Shown here one piece after another: positions 42,451-51,558 of a DNA stretch of 64,000 bases. The notes under the pieces were generated by a model that made no database searches, had not been told where the DNA came from, and saw only the letters and a program-made list of their open reading frames with translations. This stretch comes from Verrucomicrobiota bacterium (GTDB taxonomy: Bacteria > Verrucomicrobiota > Verrucomicrobiia > Limisphaerales > JADLHS01): positions 401,174 to 465,173 of the forward strand of contig JAKQDQ010000178.1 in assembly GCA_029573725.1 (NCBI GenBank), written 5' to 3'. Made by a program: the position numbers and the translations under genes. How positions within the stretch are numbered: position 1 is the stretch's first letter; every line of letters starts with the position of its first letter.

Positions 42451-44931
42451 ATGCAGAAAATCAGAGCTGTGTTCCATGCCCTGCGTGTCGTTCCCCCCGC
42501 CGCCCTGCTGCGTTTTTTTTGCCGGCGTGCGGTCGCCGGCTGGGGCCTGCTGCTGATCTGGGGCGCCGACGGCATGGCCTTCGCGCAGATCCGGGACGGG
42601 GACATCAACCCGCGCAACCTGGGGCGCGGCTCCTGGATTTACATCCTCTCCACCGCCATCGACGGGCTGGGAGGCAATGTGCCGTCCGTCAACACCCTTT
42701 CCAACCTGATGACCTACATGAAAAACCAGGGGTTGCAATATGTCATCATCAAGGCGGCGCAGGCGGACACGGTGTTCACGGACAAGGGCGTCGCTCAATT
42801 CACCCCGGAGGTGGTGGCGGCCGGGCACGCCGCGGGGCTGAAGGTGTTTGGCTATCTGTACACCACCGGCGCCAATGTTCCGGGGGAGATCGCCATGGCC
42901 GATTACATTTTCAACCAGGGCGCCGATGGTTTGATTTACGATGCGGAATTGGAATGGGAAACGGTGGGGGGCAGCGCGGCGGCGCGCTCCGCCCTGGCCA
43001 TTCAGCTCTGCGGCACGGTCCGCACCAACTGGCCGAACAAGTTCATGGGCGTTTCCACCTGGCCGTATCGCGCCCTGCACCCCAATCTGCCCTACAAGGA
43101 GTTTGCCTATTACTGCGACGTGATCATGCCACAGGTCTATTGGATTGAATTGGGCGTCACTCCGACCGCCTGCGTCAATCGCGTCAACAGTGAGTGGACC
43201 AGCTGGAAAAACGGCCTGACCGGAATCTGGACCAACGCGGTCAAGCCCTTCGTCATGACGGGGCAGGGCTGGAGTTCGGGCGGTGGCACCGTCACCGCCG
43301 CGCAGATCACGGAATACGAAACCGCCCTGCGGAACGTCGCCAATCCGGTTTCGCCCGGCGGCTTTCGCGCCGTGGATTACTGGCGGGCGGAAAAGCATCC
43401 GCCCGATGTCTGGGCCGCCATCCGCACCAATTTTCTTGCCTGGCCCCATACCAATGCGCCAGTGGTGCAATATCCGCCCGCGGTCGTCGCCCAAGCCACC
43501 ACCGCCACCATTTCGTGGCCGACGGATCAGGTGAGCGATGGCGTGGTGGAGTATGGATTGACCCCGGCGTACGGGTCGGCCCGGACGAACTCGGCCCAGC
43601 TGTGGTATCACACGGTGAACCTGACCGGACTGAGCCCCGACACCACCTACCATTACCGGGTGCGCTCCCGCGGGACCAACGACCTGACCGGGTACTCGGC
43701 GAATGGCACGTTTACCACGACCCCGGTGGAGGTGCCGGATCTGGTGATTGATGAAAATCCCGCCAACAACACCGGCGGCCACGCCGTCACCTTTACCGGT
43801 GCCTGGAGCGCGGCCACTTCCGGCAAGGCGTACCTGGGTTACTTCCGGTATGCGAGTCCGCGTTACGTGCTGGGAAGCCCGGATCGCACGGCCCGGTTCA
43901 CCCCCAACATTACGGTCGCCGGCCATTACAACATCTACGCCTCGTGGTCGGCTTCCGCGCCCGGAGGCAATCGTGCCGTGGACGCCCCCTTTCGGATTTT
44001 TGACGGGGTCAACACCACCTTGACCCGGGTGAACGAGGAGGCCAATGGCAACTCGTTCCAGTTGATTGCCAGCAACCGCTATTTGCCGGCCGGCACCCTC
44101 AGTTACATCGAAGCGGGAAACGATGTCACCCAGGGCGTCGGCGGGGACATTGTCATTGCGGATGCGGTGAAGCTGGTTTATCTGCCGCCGCCGCCCACGC
44201 CGCCCGCCATCGTGGCGGCGCCGCAGGACCTGACGGTCAACCAGGGGCAGCTGATCCAGTTTACCGTGGCGGCCAGCGGCACCGGCCCCCTGGCCTATCA
44301 GTGGCGTCATGCCGGCGACGATCTGGCGGGCGCGACCAGCGCAACCTTTCTCAAGTTCAACGCGCAGCCTGCCGATGCCGGCGTTTACCAGGTCGTGATC
44401 ACCAATGCGTTTGGCGCCCTCACCAGTGCGCCGGTGTTGCTGGTCGTCCAGACCGCGCCGTGGATTGCGGCGCAGCCGCAAAGTCTGGTCGTTGCCGCGG
44501 GTGATCCGGCCACGTTCAGCGTGACGGCCACCGGCGTGCCGGCGCCGACTTATCAATGGCGCTTCCAGGGGGTGGACCTGCCGGGGGCGACGGGCTCCAG
44601 TTACACCCGGACTGCCGTGCAGCCGGCGGATGTCGGAGATTACACGGTGGTGGTGTCCAATGACGTGGGGGTGGTGGTCAGTGACGCGGCCTGGTTGACA
44701 CTGGCCGCGCCCGAACCGCCGTACATTGAGGCCATCACGATGCTGCCCAGCGGCCAGGCCCAACTGCTGATCCGGGGCGGTCCCGGACAATTCACCGTGG
44801 AGCAATCCACCTCCTTGCTTGAGTGGACTCCGGTGATCACCACCAATCTCAGCGGCCCCAGTTTCTGGTTCACGGATCCGGAAAGCAATCAGCCGGTGCG
44901 CTTCTACCGCGCAGTTCGCACCCAGCCGTGA
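42451..44931 (+). CDS. Secreted multidomain glycosidase-like protein with Fn3, golvesin-type and Ig-like modules
   Basis: 826 residues from the ATG at 42451 (a TTG at 42439 is also in frame). A long signal peptide ends near AFAQ (~residue 45). Residues ~50-330 look like a TIM barrel: YVIIKAAQADTVFTDKG, then GLKVFGYLYTTGAN, GADGLIYDAELEWETVG with acidic residues at a strand end, and CDVIMPQVYW. Then an Fn3/phosphatase-N-like module (VVEYGLTPAYGSARTNSAQL), a golvesin C-terminal/Xly-type carbohydrate-binding-like module (TPNITVAGHYNIYASWSAS), two Ig-like modules each ending in a DAGVYQVVITN- or DVGDYTVVVSN-type strand, and a short C-terminal domain. Substrate unknown; a polysaccharide or cell-wall target is likely. 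Confidence 0.8.
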   Translation: MQKIRAVFHALRVVPPAALLRFFCRRAVAGWGLLLIWGADGMAFAQIRDGDINPRNLGRGSWIYILSTAIDGLGGNVPSVNTLSNLMTYMKNQGLQYVIIKAAQADTVFTDKGVAQFTPEVVAAGHAAGLKVFGYLYTTGANVPGEIAMADYIFNQGADGLIYDAELEWETVGGSAAARSALAIQLCGTVRTNWPNKFMGVSTWPYRALHPNLPYKEFAYYCDVIMPQVYWIELGVTPTACVNRVNSEWTSWKNGLTGIWTNAVKPFVMTGQGWSSGGGTVTAAQITEYETALRNVANPVSPGGFRAVDYWRAEKHPPDVWAAIRTNFLAWPHTNAPVVQYPPAVVAQATTATISWPTDQVSDGVVEYGLTPAYGSARTNSAQLWYHTVNLTGLSPDTTYHYRVRSRGTNDLTGYSANGTFTTTPVEVPDLVIDENPANNTGGHAVTFTGAWSAATSGKAYLGYFRYASPRYVLGSPDRTARFTPNITVAGHYNIYASWSASAPGGNRAVDAPFRIFDGVNTTLTRVNEEANGNSFQLIASNRYLPAGTLSYIEAGNDVTQGVGGDIVIADAVKLVYLPPPPTPPAIVAAPQDLTVNQGQLIQFTVAASGTGPLAYQWRHAGDDLAGATSATFLKFNAQPADAGVYQVVITNAFGALTSAPVLLVVQTAPWIAAQPQSLVVAAGDPATFSVTATGVPAPTYQWRFQGVDLPGATGSSYTRTAVQPADVGDYTVVVSNDVGVVVSDAAWLTLAAPEPPYIEAITMLPSGQAQLLIRGGPGQFTVEQSTSLLEWTPVITTNLSGPSFWFTDPESNQPVRFYRAVRTQP

Positions 44932-44939
44932 GGCCCGAT

Positions 44940-45914
44940 TCAGCGCGCGGCCGGCGTGGCGCCGTCCAGCCGCCGCAGGCACCGGCATAATGCCGTGAGG
45001 TGAGGCGTGCGCACCCCGGCGATTTGCGCCTGACGCTGCGGCGCCAGGAACAGGCTCTCCAGTTCCAGCGGCCGGCCGTGTTCGAAGTCAAGCACCGTGG
45101 AAGGTTTGTACGGCCCCATGGTGCGCGTGCGGCGGATCATGGTTTCGACCAGGGCCGCGTCCAGGTGGTGGCCAAGCGCGTGCGCGACCGCAATGACCTC
45201 CAGCATCAACGCGCGCACCCGGGCCTCCCAAAGTCCGCCATCCAGCAGCCGATCAGTGGTCCGGCAGGGCTGGGCGGCCGCGCGGGGGGCGTGCCCTCCA
45301 TCGAGGGCGGCGTCTCCCGCGGCGCTGGCCACCCCCAGGCCGTTGAAGGGAATGTTCCAGACCAGCTTTTCCCAATGCGCGCGCGCCAGATCGTCCGCCA
45401 CACGACAGACAATTTCCGCGCGCTGAAATCGCGCCACCACCTCACGCAATTGCGGCGTGGGTGGGCGGCCCAATTCACCCATCATGATCAGGCCGTGATC
45501 CAGGTGTTGGATCACCCCGGGCGCGATGCGATTGACGCAAACGAAACAAAGCCCGCCAAATATCCGGTGTCCGGGAAACAGTTGCGCCAGCTGCTCTTCA
45601 TTTCCCAAACCGTTTTGCAACGTCAGCAGGCCGGTGTGCGGACCGACCAGGGGCGGCAACAACCGCGGGAACGCGGCGTTGGCGGTTGTCTTGAGCGCAA
45701 TCACCACCAGATCGCTGGGCCCGATTTCCTCCGGCCCCGCGGCCGCCCGGGGGTGCGCCGTGAAATCACCGCGCGGGCTCTGAATGTGGACCCCGCTTTG
45801 CCGCACGACGGAATAATCACTGCGGAGCAGAAAATGCACCTCCTCGCCCGCGCGACGGAGCAAGGCGCCGTAGTAACTGCCAACGGCGCCGCAACCGACC
45901 ACCGCAATTTTCAT
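44940..45914 (-). CDS. 2-dehydropantoate 2-reductase family protein (ketopantoate reductase)
   Basis: 324 residues. Rossmann fold MKIAVVGCGAVGSYYGALL, then VVIALKTTANAAFP, LTLQNGLGNEEQLAQLFPGH and the conserved HWEKLVWNIPFNGLG with the catalytic-site Lys, as in PanE, which reduces ketopantoate to pantoate with NADPH for coenzyme A. The family includes paralogues of other function, so I leave the symbol empty. An insertion of ~25 residues (DGGHAPRAAAQPCRTTDRLL) after the catalytic region is unusual. Its ATG overlaps the stop of a small upstream reading frame on the same strand (ATGA). Confidence 0.85.
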   Translation of the reverse strand: MKIAVVGCGAVGSYYGALLRRAGEEVHFLLRSDYSVVRQSGVHIQSPRGDFTAHPRAAAGPEEIGPSDLVVIALKTTANAAFPRLLPPLVGPHTGLLTLQNGLGNEEQLAQLFPGHRIFGGLCFVCVNRIAPGVIQHLDHGLIMMGELGRPPTPQLREVVARFQRAEIVCRVADDLARAHWEKLVWNIPFNGLGVASAAGDAALDGGHAPRAAAQPCRTTDRLLDGGLWEARVRALMLEVIAVAHALGHHLDAALVETMIRRTRTMGPYKPSTVLDFEHGRPLELESLFLAPQRQAQIAGVRTPHLTALCRCLRRLDGATPAAR

Positions 45915-46234
45915 CGCTGGTCAAGAGACGCCGCGGGGCGAGAAACGGCAATCTTAAAATTTGTCCTGAAATCCACGGCCGGGCATTCGTCTGGAACGGG
46001 TGACTGGGCGGGTGCCGGCCCGAGGCACAGGCACGACAGGAGGGTTGCCAGCGCCCACACAGCACACAGCCTCGGCTGGGCCCCCCGACGCAGGCACGGA
46101 TGGATGAAGGCGCGGATCTGGACTTCTCCGCTGGCTCCGGCGGACGTAAAAGGAAGCCACTCCTCCGGGGAAACCGCTGGACGCTTAGTTGGAAACAGTT
46201 GCGGCATCATGGCAGGCACAAATTGGCGTCGCAA
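45911..46234 (-). CDS. Possible small secreted protein, coupled to the ketopantoate reductase gene
   Basis: 107-residue frame whose TGA overlaps the ATG of the ketopantoate reductase gene (ATGA). It contains a hydrophobic signal-like stretch (VWALATLLSCLCLGPAPAQS), leaving only ~30 residues after cleavage. No homology recognised. Codon bias and compositional support are weak, and long random frames are common in this high-GC DNA. The overlap with the next start is the only real argument for it. Confidence 0.22.
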   Translation of the reverse strand: MRRQFVPAMMPQLFPTKRPAVSPEEWLPFTSAGASGEVQIRAFIHPCLRRGAQPRLCAVWALATLLSCLCLGPAPAQSPVPDECPAVDFRTNFKIAVSRPAASLDQR

Positions 46235-46463
46235 GGGTCGGTCTTGTGTCTATCAGAGGTGCGCCGGCTGTCGAGCCAGCAATTGCGCAGCCAATAATTG
46301 CCCCCGCCCGACCCCCGCCCCGTGAGGCTCATCCGTGCGCAGGGCCCGGGCCGCCCGCGCCGATGGCGTTCCGGCCCGCACCGCCGGTGCTGTATCCGTC
46401 TCCCGCCGGCGGAGGAGCAGCCTGCGGGAACGCCCGCACACCGGCGGGAGCGTGGGGCCGGAC
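45915..46463. other. Gene-poor gap of about 550 bp
   Basis: Apart from the doubtful small frame listed separately, I see no gene, tRNA or repeat here. The right half is GC-rich low-complexity sequence downstream of the isomerase-like gene stop. The promoter of the ketopantoate reductase gene may lie in the left part. Confidence 0.4.
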
Positions 46464-47900
46464 TTACGGCGTTGAGCCGACGTGTTGCACTTCCAGGCCC
46501 AGCACTGCGCCGAGTTTTGTGAGTTTGTTCGCGAGATGGCCGACGCCGATGGCGCAATGATGCGCCGGGCCGGCTTGCGACCACTCGTTGAGAAACGCCT
46601 TCGCCCCAAGGCGGAAGCGGTAGCGGCTGTTCGTGTTGCCGATCTGCAATACCGGTCCGGCCACCGATTCACCTTCCGCCACCAGCAACGATAATTTCCC
46701 GCCCGCGCCCTGCACCACCGAGAGCAACGTCACCGGTCCGTGTTTCACCGTCATTTGAATCGAAAGACCCCGCCCCGGTTTGCCATGGTACACCGGCAGC
46801 GGCACCAGCCCGACGTGACCCTCGGCGATGGCGAAATGCGCCGGGCCGTCGTGCCCCAGCAACACCACGTCGTCCTTGAAATCGGCCAGGTAAAACTCGG
46901 AAAACGAACCGCCCGCGCCGAACAAATCCAGGATCTTCATCGCCTGCACGTTTTTGATTTCGCATTCGCCGGCCACCGGCACGTGATGGCCCGTCAGCAG
47001 CGTGTTGCCGGCGATGACCGAGGTGACAATGTCGCGGTACGCCGTGCCGTCCTCGCTCTCGTAGTAATACGCCAGCGCTCCGAGCTCGTGTCGTTGTACC
47101 AGCGCGTCCAGCGCGCAGGAGGTTTTCGCCGCGCGGACCAGTTCGCTCTTGGCGCACTCGGGCGCCACCGCGAACTCGCGACGGAATTGTTTCAGCTTTG
47201 CCTCCACCTGCCGGGCCGTCACCGCCTCGCGCAATTTATGCAACGCGCAGATTTCGAGCAGTTCAAAGTGGTTGCCGAACGCGGCGGATTGCTGGGTCAG
47301 GTCGCTGTAGACGTCCAGCATGCCGCAGTAATAATGGCCCAGCACCCCCACGCGGTTCCGGCGCAGCGCGCTCGCCACCTGCGCCGCATCCACCCACTCC
47401 TGAATCTCCGCCCACGCCGCCTCGTCCGCGAGATGGCCCGTCACCAGGTGATACGGGATGTTGGTGCGATTGAACACGCAGGCGATCTCCGGCGCGGCAC
47501 ACGACTGGCAATGCTCGAGCCACACGCCGGTCATCAGGCCGCGATCACCCAGCGCGTTGAACCGGGCGTAATCCAGTTGCGGCACAGGCTGCAGATTCAG
47601 CACCACCACCGGCGCGCGCGCGGCCTGCACCACCGGCAGGACCGTGGACGACAACGCGTAGGTGGAAACGTAGAGGAAAATCAAGTCCACCTCCTCGCGG
47701 CGGAACAACGACCCGGCCACGCGAGCCTTGGCGGGGCTGTCCACCAGCCCGGCATCAATCAACTCGACCCCGCCGGCGCGAATCCGCGCGGCAATGCGAC
47801 GTTGATAACCCTGGAGGCGATTTTTCAAACCTTTGAACTGCGGCCAGTACGTGTCGAGGCCGATGCCAAACAAACCCAGGCGGAGCGGAGTGGAATTCAT
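46464..47900 (-). CDS. L-fucose/L-arabinose isomerase family protein
   Basis: 478 residues. The two-domain layout and several motifs match the FucI/AraA superfamily: a Rossmann-like N-terminal domain (LRLGLFGIGLDTYWPQFKGL, then VDLIFLYVSTYALSSTVLPV) and metal-site candidates in YYYESEDG (Glu), VAGECEIKN (Glu), LLGHDGPAHF (His) and PAHHCAIGVGH (His). These fit the Glu-Glu-His-His metal set of arabinose isomerase. Such enzymes interconvert aldoses and ketoses with Mn2+. The exact sugar cannot be told, and sequence similarity to classical AraA looks distant. Stand-alone, with no sugar transporter or kinase beside it. Confidence 0.75.
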   Translation of the reverse strand: MNSTPLRLGLFGIGLDTYWPQFKGLKNRLQGYQRRIAARIRAGGVELIDAGLVDSPAKARVAGSLFRREEVDLIFLYVSTYALSSTVLPVVQAARAPVVVLNLQPVPQLDYARFNALGDRGLMTGVWLEHCQSCAAPEIACVFNRTNIPYHLVTGHLADEAAWAEIQEWVDAAQVASALRRNRVGVLGHYYCGMLDVYSDLTQQSAAFGNHFELLEICALHKLREAVTARQVEAKLKQFRREFAVAPECAKSELVRAAKTSCALDALVQRHELGALAYYYESEDGTAYRDIVTSVIAGNTLLTGHHVPVAGECEIKNVQAMKILDLFGAGGSFSEFYLADFKDDVVLLGHDGPAHFAIAEGHVGLVPLPVYHGKPGRGLSIQMTVKHGPVTLLSVVQGAGGKLSLLVAEGESVAGPVLQIGNTNSRYRFRLGAKAFLNEWSQAGPAHHCAIGVGHLANKLTKLGAVLGLEVQHVGSTP

Positions 47901-48345
47901 GATGAATAAAAATTAGCGATGCGGATCAAGCGTCGCGGAAATGGCGTTGGTCGGCAAGGGTTGCGGCGGCTTGTTGATGGAAACGGGCTTTGGTTGGGTC
48001 ATGCGCTTTTGTTCGGTGGTTAGCGTGCCGCGCGCGGACGGCGAAAGCAATGTCCGATAGAGCGTCGCAGTTTCGGCCGCCCGGGGCCGTCGTCCTCGAA
48101 TTCCGGTCGGTGAAAAGCGGTCGTGGATGAGGCAAGTGGAAGTCGTTGGAGGAATTTCGTTGGTCGGGGAAAATGGGACGGTTTTCAGATGCCTGGCCAA
48201 TCTGCCTGGTGCGGCGCATACCCAACCCCGCCTTCCGTCTCCGGCAAGACCAACTGCGTCGCCACAAGCACGGCCCCCTCGGGAGTCAGGGACGAACCCG
48301 CTGTATCATTGCGCCGGTTGAACCGAACCGGCATCATCATGCCCC
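47901..48345. other. Gap of about 445 bp without recognisable gene
   Basis: Sequence between divergent genes. Short frames on both strands (95-113 residues) show no coding pattern. No repeat or promoter that I would defend. Confidence 0.4.
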
Positions 48346-49338
48346 GTGCGATTCGATCGCTACGAAGCCTCCCACCAACGCAGCCGGCTCGCCGGACAAC
48401 TCCAGGCGCGCGCGACGCGGGCCGGAATGCCGGCCATTGTCCTGGTTTTATTTGGTTTGCCATTCGTCGCGGTTGGCCTTGGGGCGATGCTGGCGGGCAC
48501 CGGACACATCCCTTTGGCGGCACCGAAAATGAATGCTCCACTCTGGATATTGGCGGTGTTTGGATTGGTCTTTGCCTTGGCCGGTGGCGTCGTTTGGAAC
48601 ATGGCCTGGCGGTTGCACCGGGCCAATCGGCGGCTTCGCGAGTTGGGTGAGCGGAATCCGGAATTGGCGGATTACCCCTGGGATCAACGCGGTTTCACCC
48701 CACCGCGCTGGTCGCGGGTCATCAAAGGAATCGGTCTGCTGATTTTTCTGGCGCTCTTTCTTTCAATGTTCAACTGGTGGGCGTTTTGGAGCAACGGTCC
48801 GTGGCCGGTGAAGATGATCGTGGGTCTCTTCGATTTGTTTTTGGTGCTGGCCGTCTGGCAGGTGATCATGGCGCTGGGGCACGCCCTGAAATTCGGCCCG
48901 TCGCGCATCGAATTCGGTCGGTTTCCATTTCGTCCCGGCGAAACGGTATCGCTCTACTGGCAGGTGCCGCGAGGAATGGCGCGGGTAGCGAACGGCAACT
49001 TCACCTTGCGGTGCGTCGAGGAGTGGTACGAGACGCGTGGTTCCGGAAGAAACCGGAAGCGTACGCTGGTGCAGGAACAAATCTGGAGCGGCATCGGCCA
49101 CCTTGACCAACCGTGCGAAATTTTGCCCGGCAAAACCGAGGAGTTACAGTTCGCGCTGCCGGCCGAGGCGGTGGGCACTGCACTCAGTTACCGTGGTTCA
49201 AAGGCGGTCTTCTGGGAATTGGTGATCCATCTGGATCTGGCGGGGCTGAACTTCCGGGAAAGTTACTTGGTGCCGGTGTATCGTCAGGCCGGCGGCGGCG
49301 GCAGCAGTGAACCCGCGTCCCTCCGTTTGGAACAATAG
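48346..49338 (+). CDS. Membrane protein with four helices and a C-terminal beta-sandwich domain
   Basis: 330 residues from a GTG start; no better start is in frame nearby. Four hydrophobic helices in two pairs (IVLVLFGLPFVAVGLGAMLA and LWILAVFGLVFALAGGVVW; then IGLLIFLALFLSMFNWWAFW and MIVGLFDLFLVLAVWQVIMA). After residue ~175 comes a soluble domain of short strands (GPSRIEFGRFPFRPGETVSL, NGNFTLRCVEEWYETRGSGR) with an arrestin-like/DUF3592-like feel. No enzymatic motif. Unknown function; the soluble domain probably faces the periplasm or cytoplasm as a binding module. Confidence 0.7.
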   Translation: MRFDRYEASHQRSRLAGQLQARATRAGMPAIVLVLFGLPFVAVGLGAMLAGTGHIPLAAPKMNAPLWILAVFGLVFALAGGVVWNMAWRLHRANRRLRELGERNPELADYPWDQRGFTPPRWSRVIKGIGLLIFLALFLSMFNWWAFWSNGPWPVKMIVGLFDLFLVLAVWQVIMALGHALKFGPSRIEFGRFPFRPGETVSLYWQVPRGMARVANGNFTLRCVEEWYETRGSGRNRKRTLVQEQIWSGIGHLDQPCEILPGKTEELQFALPAEAVGTALSYRGSKAVFWELVIHLDLAGLNFRESYLVPVYRQAGGGGSSEPASLRLEQ

Positions 49339-49641
49339 GGATCCGTCACGGCCAGGAGCCCAGGCGGGCGCGAGGCCTCCCAGGCGGGCGCGACGACCAA
49401 CGTTTGGGTTTTGTCGCCACGAAACAACCAATGTTCCGGTGGTCACTCGCGGCATCCAACTTTCATCACGGAGGTGTGGTTGCCCGGCAAGTTTGCGAGC
49501 CGCCCCGGAAAACCCCAAACCAAGGCTTGCCCGGCCAAACGACACGGCGTAAAAATCCTGTTGCGGGCCGCCTTGGTTTGTTGGTCGAGTGCCGACCGGT
49601 ATCGGTCCAGCAAACCTGTTGGGCGACTCCGCGCGCACTCC
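49339..49641. other. Gap of about 300 bp without recognisable gene
   Basis: Contains a short near-repeat of CCAGGCGGGCGCGA at about 49358 and 49380. No other structure seen; the promoter of the following small membrane protein may lie here. Confidence 0.3.
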
Positions 49642-50040
49642 ATGACTTTGCTTCGTTATTTTGGCTCGTTGCCGCCGCGCAAACTGATCCTTTGGTGCTA
49701 CCTGATTTGGTACCTGGTAACGGTGGTGTTCCTCTTCGATCCTTCGCCCGCGCTTTGGCTCAACTCCGCGGGAATCAGCCTGGTGATTGGCATTGCGCTG
49801 CAGCTCAGCGTCTCGGCCGCCAGCCCCAGGGAGAGGCGGTGGCAGACGTTCCGGCTTTTTCTCATGCCGTTTTGCGTCTCCAGCTTTGCCGCCCTCATCA
49901 AGGGCCAGGGTTACGTGCTCATCCTTCCTACGCGCATTCCCATCCTGGTCTGTTCGGTATGTGCCTGCACCGCATTCGCGGTGGCGGCTTTTGCGCTCAA
50001 GAAATTTGTTTCGAGCAACTCCGCAACCGACACTGTTTAA
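49642..50040 (+). CDS. Small integral membrane protein, unknown function
   Basis: 132 residues with four predicted helices: LILWCYLIWYLVTVVFLF, LNSAGISLVIGIALQLSV, LFLMPFCVSSFAALI and IPILVCSVCACTAFAVAAF. The ATG at 49642 gives a compact protein starting MTLLRYFGSLPPRK; the frame is open further upstream but that part is charged and low-complexity. No family recognised. Possibly translated with the upstream membrane protein gene, 300 bp away. Confidence 0.6.
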   Translation: MTLLRYFGSLPPRKLILWCYLIWYLVTVVFLFDPSPALWLNSAGISLVIGIALQLSVSAASPRERRWQTFRLFLMPFCVSSFAALIKGQGYVLILPTRIPILVCSVCACTAFAVAAFALKKFVSSNSATDTV

Positions 50041-50198
50041 CTGAGGCCTTGGCGCGCCACCAAAAGCTCAACGAGCCGCCGACCGGAAAAACTCTCAAGC
50101 GGTTGGACGCCGGATAATCTCTTCTGGCCAGCCGTTATGCGAGTCCTGCCGGCGAAGCGGACTCCCGCTCTGGATCCCACGCGTACTGCCCCCTGCGA

Positions 50199-51437
50199 TC
50201 ACCACTTCAATTCCTGCAAACGGCGGGCGACTTCCTCGGCGTTGGCGCGGCTGTTGAAGGCGCTGATGCGGAAGTAGCCTTCGCCCTTCGAGCCAAATCC
50301 GGAGCCGGGCGTGATGACGACGTTCGCCTCGCCCAGAATCTTGTCAAAAGCCTGCCAGCTCGTGACGCCCTTGGGCGTGCGCACCCAGAGGTACGGCGCA
50401 TTGACTCCGCCAAACACTTTCAGCCCGGCCTTCTTGGCGCCTTTGCGCAGCACCTCGGCGTTGCCGAGATAATGCGCGATGAGCGCCTTCACCTGCGCCT
50501 TGCCTTCCGGCGAATAAAGCGCCTCGGCAGCGCGCTGCACGATGTAGCTCACGCCATTGAACTTGGTGGTCATGCGGCGCGCCCAGAGTGGATGCAGCGG
50601 TTTCGCCTCGCCGGCCTTGGTGCTGGCGCTGAGGGATTTCGGAACGACGGTGAACGCGCAGCGCGTGCCGGTGAAGCCGCCGTTCTTCGAGAAGCTGCGA
50701 AACTCAATGGCACATTCGCGCGCGCCGGGGATCTCGTAGATGGAATGGGGAATCGCCGGGTCGGTGATGTAAGCCTCGTAAGCGGCGTCGAACAAAATGA
50801 CGGCCTTGTGTTCGAGCGCGTATTTCACCCAGGCTGCGAGTTGTTCGCGCGTGGCAACGGCGCCGGTCGGATTGTTCGGCGAGCAGAGATAAATCACATC
50901 CACGTGTTTCTTCGGCGGCTCGGGGACAAAACCGTTGCCCGGGCGGCACGGGAGATAAACCAGCTTGGCATACGCGCCGGCTTCGTTGGCCGGACCGGTG
51001 TGGCCGGCCATCACATTGGTGTCCACATAGACCGGATACACGGGATCGCTGATGGCGATTTTGTTTTTGTCCCCGAAGATGTCGAGGATGCTGCCGCAAT
51101 CGCACTTCGAGCCGTCGCTGACAAAGATTTCATCGTCGGCCACGTCGAGGCCGCGGTCGCGGAAATCATTTTGTGCAATGGCCGCCCGCAACCAGGGATA
51201 ACCCTGTTCCGGACCATAGCCCTTAAACGTGTCGCGGGACGCCATTTCGTCCACGGCCTGGTGCAACGCTGCGATGACGGCGGCCGGCAGGGGTTCGGTC
51301 ACGTCGCCGATGCCACAGCGGATGAGCCGTTGGGCGGCGGCGGGGTTGGCTTCGCAAAAGGCCTTCACGCGGCGGCCGATCTCGGGGAAGAGATAGCCGG
51401 CCTTGAGTTTCAGATAATTTTCGTTGAGCAGTGCCAT
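50199..51437 (-). CDS. dapL: LL-diaminopimelate aminotransferase
   Basis: 412 residues. It converts tetrahydrodipicolinate directly to LL-diaminopimelate using glutamate, the short lysine/peptidoglycan route used by Chlamydiae, Verrucomicrobia, plants and others. Fold type I PLP enzyme; [37 protein letters not shown] and SPNNPTGA are present, and the PLP Lys is in [15 protein letters not shown]. The ATG at 51437 yields the family N-terminus [20 protein letters not shown]; the longer frame upstream has no conserved sequence. Last of a same-strand run with the DUF1343 and ceramidase-like genes. Confidence 0.95.
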   Translation of the reverse strand: MALLNENYLKLKAGYLFPEIGRRVKAFCEANPAAAQRLIRCGIGDVTEPLPAAVIAALHQAVDEMASRDTFKGYGPEQGYPWLRAAIAQNDFRDRGLDVADDEIFVSDGSKCDCGSILDIFGDKNKIAISDPVYPVYVDTNVMAGHTGPANEAGAYAKLVYLPCRPGNGFVPEPPKKHVDVIYLCSPNNPTGAVATREQLAAWVKYALEHKAVILFDAAYEAYITDPAIPHSIYEIPGARECAIEFRSFSKNGGFTGTRCAFTVVPKSLSASTKAGEAKPLHPLWARRMTTKFNGVSYIVQRAAEALYSPEGKAQVKALIAHYLGNAEVLRKGAKKAGLKVFGGVNAPYLWVRTPKGVTSWQAFDKILGEANVVITPGSGFGSKGEGYFRISAFNSRANAEEVARRLQELKW

Positions 51438-51558
51438 AATGTTGTGGATTCCCACCAGGTCCGGACGGGGCCCGGCGCGGGTCGGCCGGGAGAATAGGGG
51501 AAGGAGGGATGCGGGAGCAACTGCGGGAAGGTCTTCCCGGGTCACCCGTCGGGCCGGT

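Noticed and set aside
38631-42617. Very long open frame on the reverse strand opposite dnaE (about 1300 codons), and similar long antisense frames opposite gltB, pyrG, glnA/carA, carB and polX
   Set aside because: The forward genes have clear, complete family motifs. The antisense frames are His/Gln/Arg-rich shadows caused by high-GC codon bias, with no recognisable domain.
47913-48267. Two short reverse frames upstream of the isomerase-like gene
   Set aside because: No conserved pattern, no ribosome site, and they overlap each other in different frames.
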